The position numbers and the translations under genes are program-made. Below are positions 25,536 through 33,816 of a DNA stretch of 64,000 nucleotides, piece after piece. Origin of the DNA: Gordonia humi (lineage in GTDB: Bacteria; Actinomycetota; Actinomycetes; Mycobacteriales; Mycobacteriaceae). Below the pieces are notes generated by a model. That model was not told the DNA's origin, did no database searches, and saw only the letters and a list, made by a program, of their open reading frames with translations. Location of the stretch: positions 868,001-932,000 of the forward strand of contig NZ_JACIFP010000001.1 in NCBI RefSeq assembly GCF_014197435.1. The letters run 5' to 3'. Position 1 is the first letter of the stretch. Each line of letters opens with the position of its first letter.

Positions 25536-26617
25536 CGGACGAGCAGACGGTGGAGACCGCGCCGGTCCGCGAGGGCGAAGAACTCGACTGGGCCGCGCTC
25601 GACGCGTTCCTGCGGGCGAACATCGACGGGCTCGACGGTGAGTTCTCGGTGCTCCAGTTCCCCCGGGGCTCGGCGAATCTGACCTACCAGGTGACGATCG
25701 GCGGCACTCGCCTCGTGGTCCGCCGTCCTCCGATGGGCACGGTGGCACCGGGCGCGCACGACATGGTGCGCGAGTACAAGGTGCTCTCCCGACTCGGCAG
25801 GGTGTACGACCGTGCGCCCAAGGGACTCGCGCTCTGCGAGGACGTCGACGTGATCGGAGCACCGTTCCTCGTGTCGGAGTACCGGACCGGAGTGGTGATC
25901 TGGAACGAGATCCCCGAGACCATGAGGGGGCACACCGACGCCGGCCGCGCGGTCGGGTTCGCCACCGTCGAGGCGCTCGCGGATCTGCACCGAGTAGACG
26001 CCGTCGAGGCCGGCCTCGGCGATCTCGGTCGACCCGAGGGCTACCTTGAGCGTCAGGTCGGTGGTTGGCTCAAGCGCTGGTCAGCGGTAGCCGAGGACGG
26101 CAAAGAGCTCGTCGCGCAGACCGGTGAGCGTCTGCGCGCGCTGATGCCGGACAACGCGAGCGGCGCCGTCATCCACAACGACTTCAAGATCGACAACTGC
26201 CAGTTCGCACCCGAGGACCCGACTCGAGTCACCTCGGTGTTCGACTGGGACATGGCGACGCTGGGCGATCCACTCGCCGATCTCGGCACGCTGCTCAACT
26301 ACTGGCCCGACGACGGTGACGAGAGCGCCATCGCGATCCCCGGACTGGACAGGCTGGGACTGCCGAGCAAGGACGAGATCGTGGAGCAGTATGCGCGCCG
26401 TCGTGGACTGGACCTGACCCGCGAGGACCTGCTCTGGTACGAGGCACTCGGATGCTGGAAGACCGGCGTCATCATGCAGCAGCTGTACATGCGCTGGGTG
26501 CGCGGCGAATCGACCGACCCCCGGATGGGCGAGCGCGGCGGTCCCGTGGTCCCGCTCGCCGAGCGGGCAATGCAACTGCTGGACGGAGTCCGGCCATCGG
26601 AAAGGAACAAGAGATGA
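25532..26617 (+). CDS. APH-family kinase (hydroxyacyl-CoA kinase-like)
   Basis: 361-aa aminoglycoside-phosphotransferase-fold kinase. Nucleotide loop GSANLTYQV, Brenner-type motif HNDFKIDN (His215, Asp217, Asn222) and metal-binding FDWDMATLGDP (Asp238, Asp240). Not a drug-resistance gene by context: it overlaps the acyl-CoA dehydrogenase gene upstream and the small gene downstream. Homologous pairs (ACAD10/11 kinase domains, LvaA of Pseudomonas putida) phosphorylate a 4-hydroxyacyl-CoA so that phosphate can be eliminated. The substrate here is inferred only. Confidence 0.87.
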   Translation: MTDEQTVETAPVREGEELDWAALDAFLRANIDGLDGEFSVLQFPRGSANLTYQVTIGGTRLVVRRPPMGTVAPGAHDMVREYKVLSRLGRVYDRAPKGLALCEDVDVIGAPFLVSEYRTGVVIWNEIPETMRGHTDAGRAVGFATVEALADLHRVDAVEAGLGDLGRPEGYLERQVGGWLKRWSAVAEDGKELVAQTGERLRALMPDNASGAVIHNDFKIDNCQFAPEDPTRVTSVFDWDMATLGDPLADLGTLLNYWPDDGDESAIAIPGLDRLGLPSKDEIVEQYARRRGLDLTREDLLWYEALGCWKTGVIMQQLYMRWVRGESTDPRMGERGGPVVPLAERAMQLLDGVRPSERNKR

Positions 26618-26907
26618 AGGCAGGAAAGCGTCTCAAGAGCGCAGTCTGCACCACCAACGTCGTCGTCGTTCGCGCCGCGGACGTGACCCTCTCGTGCGGC
26701 GGCAGTCCGGTCGTCGAGGAGTTCGACGGCGCCGTCGCCGGCGACCTCCCCGAGGGCTTCGACGGAGGCACGCAGCTGGGCAAGCGCTACGTCCACGAGG
26801 CATCGGGGCTCGAGGTCCTGTGCGTCGCAGCCGGACAGGGAGCGCTGTCGGTGGACGGCGAGCTGTTGGAGATCAAGGCGGCCAAGTCGCTGCCGGCGTC
26901 GGACTGA
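26614..26907 (+). CDS. Small beta-rich protein, possible kinase partner
   Basis: 97-aa protein of unknown family. ATG overlaps the kinase stop, with AAAGGA at 26601-26606. Mostly alternating hydrophobic/polar strands with Gly turns (VVVVRAADVTLSCGGSPV, LEVLCVAAGQGALSV); two Cys; no signal peptide or membrane helix. Position and size recall LvaB, the small protein needed with LvaA in levulinate catabolism, but the resemblance is positional and no sequence match is claimed. Translational coupling argues for a complex with the kinase. Confidence 0.75.
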   Translation: MKAGKRLKSAVCTTNVVVVRAADVTLSCGGSPVVEEFDGAVAGDLPEGFDGGTQLGKRYVHEASGLEVLCVAAGQGALSVDGELLEIKAAKSLPASD

Positions 26908-26935
26908 TCTGAATGAACTCTATGGAGGTGGCGTC

Positions 26936-28444
26936 ATGAGCATCATGATGCTTTTGACGATGGCGGTGGAGTTCGATCCCGACCGCATCGCAGTGACTTC
27001 GGGTGATGAGAACATCACCTACGGCGAGCTGCTGGAACGTGCCGAGGCCGTCGGCGCGACGATCCGTGAGAGCGGCGTGGACAACATGGCCCTGCTCGAC
27101 GTGAACACGGCGGCGTTCCCGATCGCGCTGTTCGGCGCGGCGGCGGCGAACGTTCCACTCGCTCCCTTGAACTACCGGCTCGCCGACGACCGGTTGTCGG
27201 CGGCGGTCCGTCGGTTGACCCCGGTCGCACTGTTCCAAGGAGACGGCGTGGCGAGCTCTGTGGACCTGGCCGACGGCGCTCGGCCGATTTCGACGCGACA
27301 GCTCCTTGACGCCCGGCCTGCCGCGGATGCGGTTCCTTCGGACCTCGCTGACAGCGAGTCTCCCGCGATCCTGCTGTTCACCAGCGGCACGACGGGGACG
27401 CCGAAGATCGCGATCCTGCGCCACCGTCATCTGTTCTCTTATGTCACCTCGACCGTCGAGTTCGCAAGCGCGGCACCCGACGAGGCGATCATGGTGTCGG
27501 TACCGAACTATCACATCGCCGGCATCAGCTCGGTGCTCGGCTCGGTGTTCAGCGGTCGGCGGATCGTCCAGCTGCCCAGCTTCAGCCCCGAGGCCTGGGT
27601 TCAGACCGCGGCGAGGGAGGGGGTCACGCAGGCGATGGTGGTGCCGACGATGCTCGGCCGCATTCTGGACGTCCTCGACGAGAAGGGCGAGGACCTGCCG
27701 AACCTGCGGCACCTCTCCTACGGCGGCGGCCGAATGCCGGTGGAGATCGTCGAGCGCGCGGTGCGGCGGCTGCCGCACGTCGACTTCGTCAACGCGTACG
27801 GGCTCACCGAGACCAGTTCGACGGTCACGATTCTCGGACCGGACGACCATCGCGAAGCCCTGGCCAGCGATGATCCGGATGTGCGTGCGCGCCTCGGCTC
27901 GGTAGGCCGGGCCGTCCCCAGCATAGAGCTGGAGATCCGCGGCGACGACGGCTCCGTGCTCGGATCCGACGAGATCGGCGAGGTGTACGTCCGCGGCGAA
28001 CAGGTCTCCGGCGAGTACACGACGCACAAGGTGACCGATGACGACGGCTGGTACGCCACGCGAGACCAGGGGCGTCTGGACAAAGACGGGTTCCTGTTCC
28101 TGCGCGGCCGCGCAGACGACATCATCGTGCGCGGCGGCGAGAACATCTCGCCCGAAGAGGTCGAGGATGTCATCGCTGCGCATCCAGCGGTGGCGTCGGC
28201 CGCCGTCGTCGGCGTGCCAGACGTCGAATGGGGCGAACGCGTGGAGGCCGTCGTCGTGTTGACCGAAGAGATCGCCGACCTCGATGGCGAGTTGACGTCC
28301 TGGGTCCGGGATCGACTGCGTTCGACCCGTGTTCCGACGGCGTTCCACGTCCGCGACGAGCTCCCGTTCAATGAGACCGGCAAGCTGCTGCGCCGTGTGC
28401 TCCGCGTCGAACTCGCCGAGAACGCCAAGGCGGGTGCACAGTGA
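26936..28444 (+). CDS. AMP-forming acyl-CoA synthetase
   Basis: 502-aa ANL-superfamily ligase that activates a carboxylic acid with ATP and CoA. ATG with GGAGG (26923-26927) 8 nt upstream. P-loop TSGTTGTPK at about residues 150-158, YGLTETSS near 289, and the hinge/C-terminal motif RGRADDIIVRGGENISPEEVED with the catalytic Lys in NETGKLLRR. Overlaps the second acyl-CoA dehydrogenase gene by 4 nt (GTGA). Provides a second way of making CoA thioesters besides the CoA-transferase pair, perhaps for a cleavage product. Confidence 0.9.
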   Translation: MSIMMLLTMAVEFDPDRIAVTSGDENITYGELLERAEAVGATIRESGVDNMALLDVNTAAFPIALFGAAAANVPLAPLNYRLADDRLSAAVRRLTPVALFQGDGVASSVDLADGARPISTRQLLDARPAADAVPSDLADSESPAILLFTSGTTGTPKIAILRHRHLFSYVTSTVEFASAAPDEAIMVSVPNYHIAGISSVLGSVFSGRRIVQLPSFSPEAWVQTAAREGVTQAMVVPTMLGRILDVLDEKGEDLPNLRHLSYGGGRMPVEIVERAVRRLPHVDFVNAYGLTETSSTVTILGPDDHREALASDDPDVRARLGSVGRAVPSIELEIRGDDGSVLGSDEIGEVYVRGEQVSGEYTTHKVTDDDGWYATRDQGRLDKDGFLFLRGRADDIIVRGGENISPEEVEDVIAAHPAVASAAVVGVPDVEWGERVEAVVVLTEEIADLDGELTSWVRDRLRSTRVPTAFHVRDELPFNETGKLLRRVLRVELAENAKAGAQ

Positions 28445-29511
28445 TCGCGGTGGAGGCCGAGGAGATCGGCGACATCCGAGCGGTGGCCGCGGACTTCTTC
28501 GACCGGCACGCAGTCGCCCTCGATGACGACGACGCACCGCGTTACGACCGGGTGGTCTGGGCGCGCGCCTGCACCGAGCTCGGAGTGAGCGCGATCGGCG
28601 AACCCGAGAGCGACGGTGGTCTCGGCGGCGGTGCTGCGATGCTCGCCGCTGTGCTCGTCGAAGCAGGGCGCACGCTCAGTCCACTCCCGATTCTGGGGTC
28701 TGCGGTACGTGCGCAGACGGCGCTCCGGGCGATCGCGTGGCCAGAGGCCCGTGCCGGGCTGCTCGAGCCTCTGATGGGTGGAGACCAGGTGGCTACGCTG
28801 GCTCCGACCGATACGTCGCTGCGGGCCGTGACCGCGCGAGAGGGAGACCACGCCTGGCTCCTCGACGGCACCGTGGGACGTGTCCTGGACGGCGACACCG
28901 CCGATGTGGTGCTCCTCGTGGCCGCCGTCGGCGACGGCATCGGCCTGTTCGCGGTGCGCGACGGTGTGGAGTGTCGTCGGCAGACCTCGATCGACGTCAC
29001 CCGCAGCTTCGCAACGCTCGAGCTCGCCGGCGCCCCAGCGCAACTGCTCGGGACCGCGGAGCCGTCGGCGCTCGCCGAGATCGAGCAGTGGTCGACCCTC
29101 GCCGTCGTCGCCGATCAGGTCGGCGGCGCACAGGAATGTCTGAACACCACCGTCGAGTATCTGAAGACGCGGGTTCAGTACGGGCGGGTTCTCGGATCGT
29201 TCCAAGCGTTGAAGCACCAGTGCGCCGAGCTCGCTCTCCGCGTGGACGAGGCACGGTCGGCGCTGGCACACCTGGTGTGGGCGCTCGACGAGTCGCCGTC
29301 GGATGTGGCCGAGGCGGCTGCGATAGCCTCAGTCGTCGGAGCCACGACCTACGTCGCATGTGCGGACGAGGCCGTTCACCTGCACGGCGGCATCGGCTTC
29401 ACCTGGGAGCACGACGCGCACCGCCACGTGCGTCGCGCGTTGACCGATCGCAGCGTCTTCGGATCCGTCCAGACCGCACGCGAAGCCGTGCTCGCTGCGC
29501 GCGGGCTCTGA
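28441..29511 (+). CDS. Acyl-CoA dehydrogenase, small subunit type
   Basis: 356-aa acyl-CoA dehydrogenase-fold protein. GTG start overlaps the ligase stop. Shorter and less conserved than classical members, like the non-catalytic-looking partners of heteromeric actinobacterial enzymes (ChsE1/ChsE2 type): DSDGGLGGGAAMLAAVLVEAGRT-like N-terminal segment, weak beta domain, and C-terminal TRVQYGRVLGSFQALKHQCAEL and LHGGIGFTWEHD. May pair with the acyl-CoA dehydrogenase at 24228-25535 or form its own enzyme. Confidence 0.85.
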   Translation: MIAVEAEEIGDIRAVAADFFDRHAVALDDDDAPRYDRVVWARACTELGVSAIGEPESDGGLGGGAAMLAAVLVEAGRTLSPLPILGSAVRAQTALRAIAWPEARAGLLEPLMGGDQVATLAPTDTSLRAVTAREGDHAWLLDGTVGRVLDGDTADVVLLVAAVGDGIGLFAVRDGVECRRQTSIDVTRSFATLELAGAPAQLLGTAEPSALAEIEQWSTLAVVADQVGGAQECLNTTVEYLKTRVQYGRVLGSFQALKHQCAELALRVDEARSALAHLVWALDESPSDVAEAAAIASVVGATTYVACADEAVHLHGGIGFTWEHDAHRHVRRALTDRSVFGSVQTAREAVLAARGL

Positions 29512-29561
29512 TCACCCACCACTCTCAACGACAACCAGTTCGCCATTCGGGAGGAATTCTC

Positions 29562-31055
29562 ATGACCACCAACATTTCACCGAGCCTTTCTCATCTCGCA
29601 TCGACATCCGCGAAGTACCTCGACGGAAAGTTCTTCGGGCACGTCGTCGACGGCGTCGTCGTCGAGTCCCTCGACGGTGCGACTCTGCCAGTCCTGGATC
29701 CGTCGACCGGTATCGAGGTCGCCACGATGGCCAGCGGCAAGATCGCCGACGTCGATCGAGTGGTCGGGAGCGCACGTGCGGTGTACGAGAACGGGACATG
29801 GCGCAACATGGCCCCGCTCGAGAAGGAGGCGCGGCTACACGAGTTCGCGCGTCTGATCGACGAGCACCGGGAGATCTTCGGCGACCTCGACGCCCTGGAC
29901 TCGGGGCTGTTGCGCAGCTACACCAAGTTCCTCGAAGACTTCGGTGTCGACGCGACCGCCTACTTCGCCGGCTGGCCGTCGAAGCTGCACGGCAGTATTC
30001 CGCCGGTGCCGGCCGGTATGAACGTGCAGCAGCGTCGTGTCCCGCGCGGCGTCGTGGCGCTGATCGTTCCCTGGAACGGACCGACCGCGGTCGTCGCGTT
30101 CGCCGCGGCGATTCTGGCCACCGGCAACTCGGTGGTGCTGAAGGCCGCCGAGAACACACCGATGACGGCCGTGCTTATGGCGGAACTCGCGGTACAGGCC
30201 GGCATCCCGGCCGGCGCGTTCAACGTGCTGCAGGGCACCGGAGCGAACGTCGGAACGGCGCTCGTCGAGCACCCGGGCACCGATTACATCATGTTCACCG
30301 GTTCGGCGGCCACCGGCCGAGCGATCCAGACTGCGGCGGCCAAGACGCTGACCCCGGTCGCGCTGGAACTCGGCGGTAAGAGCCCGTTCATCGTCTTCGA
30401 CGACGTCGACATCGCCGAGACCGCGACTGCGGCGACTGCGACCGTCTGGGGCGGACAGGGCCAGGTGTGCAACGCGGGAACCCGCATCCTGGTGCAGCGA
30501 TCGATCCACGACGAGCTCGTCGCGGCGATGGTCGAATCCACCAAGGAGTCGATCAAGGTCGGCAATGTCTTCGATCCGGTGTCCACGATGGGGCCGCTGG
30601 TCTCTCAAGTTCAGCTCGATCGGGTCGCGGGCTACGTCGAACTCGGCAAGACCGAGGGCGCCGATGCGGCTCTCGACGGTGGAACCATCGGTGATGGCGG
30701 CTTCTTCCACGAGCCCGTCATCTTCACCGGTGTCCGTAACGAGATGCGGATCGCGCAGGAGGAGATCTTCGGCCCGGTGATGTCGGTGATCCCGTTCGAC
30801 GACGAGGCCGAGGCTCTGCGCATCGCCAACGATGTCGAGTACGGCCTAGCCGCTGGTCTCTTCACCAACGACCTCCGCCGCACCGGTCGGATGGTCGAGG
30901 GCCTAGAGGCAGGCACCGTATGGGTCAACACCTTCCAGTCCGGATACCCGAGCGTCTCCTACGGCGGCGTCAAGCAGTCGGGTTACGGCCGCACGATGGG
31001 CGAGGACATGATCCACGAACTGACGCAGGTCAAGAGCGTGTGGATCGCGTCCTGA
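29562..31055 (+). CDS. Aldehyde dehydrogenase (NAD(P)-dependent)
   Basis: 497-aa aldehyde dehydrogenase. ATG with GGGAGGA (29549-29555) upstream; the long open frame before it is antisense-like noise. Cofactor segment IVPWNGP, GSAATGRAIQ, general base Glu in LELGGKSP (about 269) and nucleophile Cys303 in GQVCNAGT. Betaine/aromatic-aldehyde-dehydrogenase-like overall. Oxidises an aldehyde intermediate to an acid, which the nearby ligase or CoA-transferases could activate. Preceded by a 50-nt gap, so it is part of the same transcription unit. Confidence 0.92.
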   Translation: MTTNISPSLSHLASTSAKYLDGKFFGHVVDGVVVESLDGATLPVLDPSTGIEVATMASGKIADVDRVVGSARAVYENGTWRNMAPLEKEARLHEFARLIDEHREIFGDLDALDSGLLRSYTKFLEDFGVDATAYFAGWPSKLHGSIPPVPAGMNVQQRRVPRGVVALIVPWNGPTAVVAFAAAILATGNSVVLKAAENTPMTAVLMAELAVQAGIPAGAFNVLQGTGANVGTALVEHPGTDYIMFTGSAATGRAIQTAAAKTLTPVALELGGKSPFIVFDDVDIAETATAATATVWGGQGQVCNAGTRILVQRSIHDELVAAMVESTKESIKVGNVFDPVSTMGPLVSQVQLDRVAGYVELGKTEGADAALDGGTIGDGGFFHEPVIFTGVRNEMRIAQEEIFGPVMSVIPFDDEAEALRIANDVEYGLAAGLFTNDLRRTGRMVEGLEAGTVWVNTFQSGYPSVSYGGVKQSGYGRTMGEDMIHELTQVKSVWIAS

Positions 31056-31087
31056 CGAGTCTCGACCAGCACAAGGAGCAGAACATC

Positions 31088-31843
31088 ATGTCGCAAGTCC
31101 TCGAGGGCAAGATCGCTCTCGTCACCGGAGGCACGCGCGGTCTCGGCCGCTCCATCGCGCACGGCCTCGCGGAGGCGGGTGCCACGGTGGTGGTGTCCAG
31201 CCGCAAAGCGGACGCCTGTGAAGCGGTCGCCGCCGAGATCGCGGAGGCCACCGGCGCGAAGACCCTGGCGTTGCCGATGCACGTCGGACACTGGGATTCA
31301 ATCGCGCCGACGCTGACGCGTGTCGAGGAGTCGGTCGGCCCGCTCGACGTCCTGGTCAACAACGCGGGCATCGCGCCGTTGTCGCCGTCGCTGCTGGAGC
31401 AGTCCGAAGGGCTGTACGACAAGACGATGGAGGTCAATCTCAAGGGGCCGTTCCGTCTCATGGCGGTGGCGGGCGACCAGATGGCACGGTCGGGCGGTGG
31501 TTCGATCATCAACATCTCCAGCATCGGTTCGCAGCGGCCGAGTGCCGCAGAGGCCACATACTCAGCGGCCAAGGCCGGCCTCAACGCCCTGACTCAGGCG
31601 TTCGCGCAGGAGTACGCGCCGCACGTGCGGGTGAACTGTGTGATGCCCGGTGCGTTCGCGACCGACATGGCCGCGGGGTGGAACGAGGAGTTCGTGGACA
31701 AGGTCGTCGGCGGGTTGCCCGCCGGACGTCTCGGCGATCCTGCCGAACTCGTCGGCATGATCGTGCACCTGGCGAGTGATGCCAGCTCGTACACGACCGG
31801 CGCGATCATTCCCATCGACGGTGGACGCCTCTCGGTCTACTGA
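31088..31843 (+). CDS. SDR-family oxidoreductase
   Basis: 251-aa SDR. ATG with AAGGAG (31073-31078) 9 nt upstream. TGGTRGLG nucleotide motif, NNAGIAP, Ser in INISSIGS, Tyr/Lys in YSAAK and C-terminal IPIDGG. FabG/3-hydroxyacyl-CoA-dehydrogenase-like, a fitting beta-oxidation step beside the acyl-CoA dehydrogenases. Last gene of the long plus-strand operon; a strong bidirectional terminator follows. Confidence 0.9.
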   Translation: MSQVLEGKIALVTGGTRGLGRSIAHGLAEAGATVVVSSRKADACEAVAAEIAEATGAKTLALPMHVGHWDSIAPTLTRVEESVGPLDVLVNNAGIAPLSPSLLEQSEGLYDKTMEVNLKGPFRLMAVAGDQMARSGGGSIINISSIGSQRPSAAEATYSAAKAGLNALTQAFAQEYAPHVRVNCVMPGAFATDMAAGWNEEFVDKVVGGLPAGRLGDPAELVGMIVHLASDASSYTTGAIIPIDGGRLSVY

Positions 31844-31847
31844 CCGC

Positions 31848-31896
31848 CCACTGAACGCCCTCGCGCCTCATGAGACGGGGCGAGGGCGTTCAGTGG
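31848..31896. terminator. Strong bidirectional terminator
   Basis: Perfect 17-bp stem: CCACTGAACGCCCTCGC (31848-31864) and its complement (31880-31896) with a 15-nt loop. It fills the gap between the convergent SDR and GntR genes; no T-run, as is common in actinobacteria. Confidence 0.85.
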
Positions 31897-31899
31897 ACG

Positions 31900-32703
31900 T
31901 CAGCGCCACTGGACCAGTTCGCTGGACCGGTCCGGGTACCGCGACCGGTAGTTCTCGACGACATCGGCGATGTGCTCCTGCATCAACGTCGAGGCCTTGC
32001 GCGGGCGGCCGGCGATGATGGCCTGTGCGATGTCGATGTGCTCGTCGTTGAGGTGACTCTGCTGCGTCACGGGCTCGTCGGCGTTCAGAACGTGCTCGAC
32101 GACGATGTGGGTGATCGCCTGGGTGATCAGCGTGAGCACGCGATTCCCGCTCAGCTCGGCGATTACCGCGTGGAAGTTGTTCAGGTCGCTGAACACCTCG
32201 GTTTCATCGTGTTCGTCGATCTGATAGCCGAGGAACCGCGCGAACGCGCGTTCTTTGAGGTGTTTATCGGAGATGCGGGCGACCTTGGCGGTCAACTGGG
32301 GCTCGATCGTCTCCCAGGTGTCGAAGACCTCGTCGTACGTCGCGCCGCTGAGGTGGAAGTAGAGGGTGGCCGTGCGTGCCAGGTACGACGCGTTGAGTGC
32401 GCTGACGAAGGGGCCCCCACCCGGACCTCGCTTGAGTGCGATCATGCCCTGGACTTCGAGGATGCGGAGCGCCTCACGAAGCGTCTCCCTGCTGACCGGG
32501 TACTGCGCGAGCATGTCGACCTCGGCGGGGAGCCGGTCGCCGACCTTCAGACCGAGGCGGACGATATCGGAGACGATCGACGCGGCGGTGACCTCGGAGG
32601 CCTTGGGCTGACGCTTCGCATCGGAGGTCTTGTCCGCGGTGTAGATCGGATTGTCCGGGTGATAGATGATCGGCAGTCCGCGCCCGCCTGTGTTCTGAGT
32701 CAT
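31900..32703 (-). CDS. GntR-family regulator with FCD domain, second copy
   Basis: 267-aa paralogue of the regulator at 17417-18238. Start taken at the ATG at 32703, which has GAAGGGGG upstream; the longer frame to 32763 has none. Winged helix (LPAEVDMLAQYPVSRETLREALRILEVQG) then FCD domain with FSDLNNFHAVIAELSGN. The shared motifs RGPGGGPFVSALNASYLARTA and YFHLSGATYDE show common descent. It closes the plus-strand operon of block II and runs toward it. May respond to a later pathway intermediate, or control block I, which lacks its own regulator in the window. Confidence 0.92.
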   Translation of the reverse strand: MTQNTGGRGLPIIYHPDNPIYTADKTSDAKRQPKASEVTAASIVSDIVRLGLKVGDRLPAEVDMLAQYPVSRETLREALRILEVQGMIALKRGPGGGPFVSALNASYLARTATLYFHLSGATYDEVFDTWETIEPQLTAKVARISDKHLKERAFARFLGYQIDEHDETEVFSDLNNFHAVIAELSGNRVLTLITQAITHIVVEHVLNADEPVTQQSHLNDEHIDIAQAIIAGRPRKASTLMQEHIADVVENYRSRYPDRSSELVQWR

Positions 32704-32799
32704 CGACGCCCCCTTCGTTGCTGTGGCCGTCATCCTAATGAACGGGCGATGTGTCCTGAGCACAAGGCCGTCGACGTTGGTCGGCGGCAGGTCGATGCG

Positions 32800-33597
32800 T
32801 CAGAACGGTGAGGAGCCGCCGTCGACGTTGAGGGTGGTGCCGGTGATCGCGCCGGCGCTCTCGGCGAGCAGGCTCATCGCCCCGTGCGCGACCTCGTCGA
32901 GAGTCGCGTGCCGCCCGGTGCGGGTGAGCAGCTTGTAGTTCGTCTGCGGATCGGCGTACCGCCCGCTGTTCGCCCGGCCGGCGGATGCGGACTGGCTGCG
33001 CACACGCGTGGGAATGTCGACGTACCCCGGGCACAGCGTGTTACAAGTGATACCGAACTCGCCGACGTCGAAGGCGATCGACTTCGCGAGCCCGATGAGC
33101 GCGTGCTTGGCCGTGACGTACGGTCCGACACCGGGTAGCGTCGGCAATTTGCCTTCGAGGGACGCGACCATCAGGATCCGTCCCCAGCCGCGTTCGATCA
33201 TCTGCGGAAGCACTGCGTGGGTCGCTTCCACCGAGGTCATGACGTTCAGTTCGAAGCCGCGGCGGTACGAGTCCGGGGAGATCGTGTCGATACGGCCGTA
33301 CTCGCCGGTGCCGCCGCCGACGTTGTTGACCAGGATCTCGATCGGGCCGAGTCGGTCGGCGACGAGCCTCGCGACGCGACCGGGCTCGCCGTCGGCGAGT
33401 GCGTCGGACTCGATGAAGTGGAGCCGATCTCCGACGTCGAGCGCGGCGAGCATCCGCGCGCCCTTCTCGGCGCGTCGGCCGGTCACGGCGACGTGAGCTC
33501 CGTCGTCGAGGAGTGCCGTCGCGATCGCGCGACCGATGCCCTCGGTGCCGCCGGTCACCAGCGCGACGCGTCCTTCTCGTGCTCGGTCGTCGGCCAT
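32800..33597 (-). CDS. SDR-family oxidoreductase
   Basis: 265-aa SDR on the minus strand. TGGTEGIG at about residues 16-23, NNVGGG in place of NNAG, Ser in MVASLEGK, Tyr/Lys in YVTAK and C-terminal LNVDGGSSPF. The segments AKHALIGLAKSIAFDVGEFGI and the C-terminal DGG recall the tandem SDRs at the left end, to which it seems related. Divergent from the dikinase gene, with the 219-bp regulatory gap between. Substrate unknown. Confidence 0.9.
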   Translation of the reverse strand: MADDRAREGRVALVTGGTEGIGRAIATALLDDGAHVAVTGRRAEKGARMLAALDVGDRLHFIESDALADGEPGRVARLVADRLGPIEILVNNVGGGTGEYGRIDTISPDSYRRGFELNVMTSVEATHAVLPQMIERGWGRILMVASLEGKLPTLPGVGPYVTAKHALIGLAKSIAFDVGEFGITCNTLCPGYVDIPTRVRSQSASAGRANSGRYADPQTNYKLLTRTGRHATLDEVAHGAMSLLAESAGAITGTTLNVDGGSSPF

Positions 33598-33816
33598 GTC
33601 GGCTCCTCGTCGTCGATGAGGTCAGGTGAGTCCTGTTCCTATTCGGACCATAGACCATCGACCCTGTTTCTACCGATGAATTAAGGATCGCGAGACAAAT
33701 TTATCCTGAGGAACTATTGACGAACGCTGATGTGATGTGTTGAATGCAGGTTACTGCACAGTGAAGTTCATCACTGTCAATGCGCGGTCTGAGCGCTGAG
33801 GTCAAGGAGCAGTCCA
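33598..33816. other. Divergent regulatory gap between SDR and dikinase genes
   Basis: 219 bp, markedly AT-rich in 33660-33780. Holds a possible -35 TTGACG at 33717-33722 with a weak -10-like TTGAAT 17 nt on, and the palindrome at 33758-33777. AAGGAGC (33804-33810) is the ribosome site of the GTG start at 33817. No gene seen. Confidence 0.5.
33758..33777. promoter_or_regulatory. CRP/FNR-like palindrome
   Basis: ACAGTGA (33758-33764), 6 nt, TCACTGT (33771-33777): a perfect palindrome with the GTGA-N6-TCAC core of CRP-family sites. It lies 40 nt upstream of the dikinase start. The half-site AGTGA also occurs in the operator-like repeat 1539-1560, but there with an 8-nt spacer. Confidence 0.55.

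Noticed and set aside
22842..25862. 1,006-codon minus-strand open frame
   Set aside because: Antisense to the thiolase, acyl-CoA dehydrogenase and kinase genes; low-complexity Arg/Gly/Asp-rich product without domains. Long antisense frames are expected at this GC content.
25532..26617. Aminoglycoside resistance gene
   Set aside because: The fold is APH-like, but stop/start overlap with an acyl-CoA dehydrogenase gene and the catabolic context point to a metabolic kinase.
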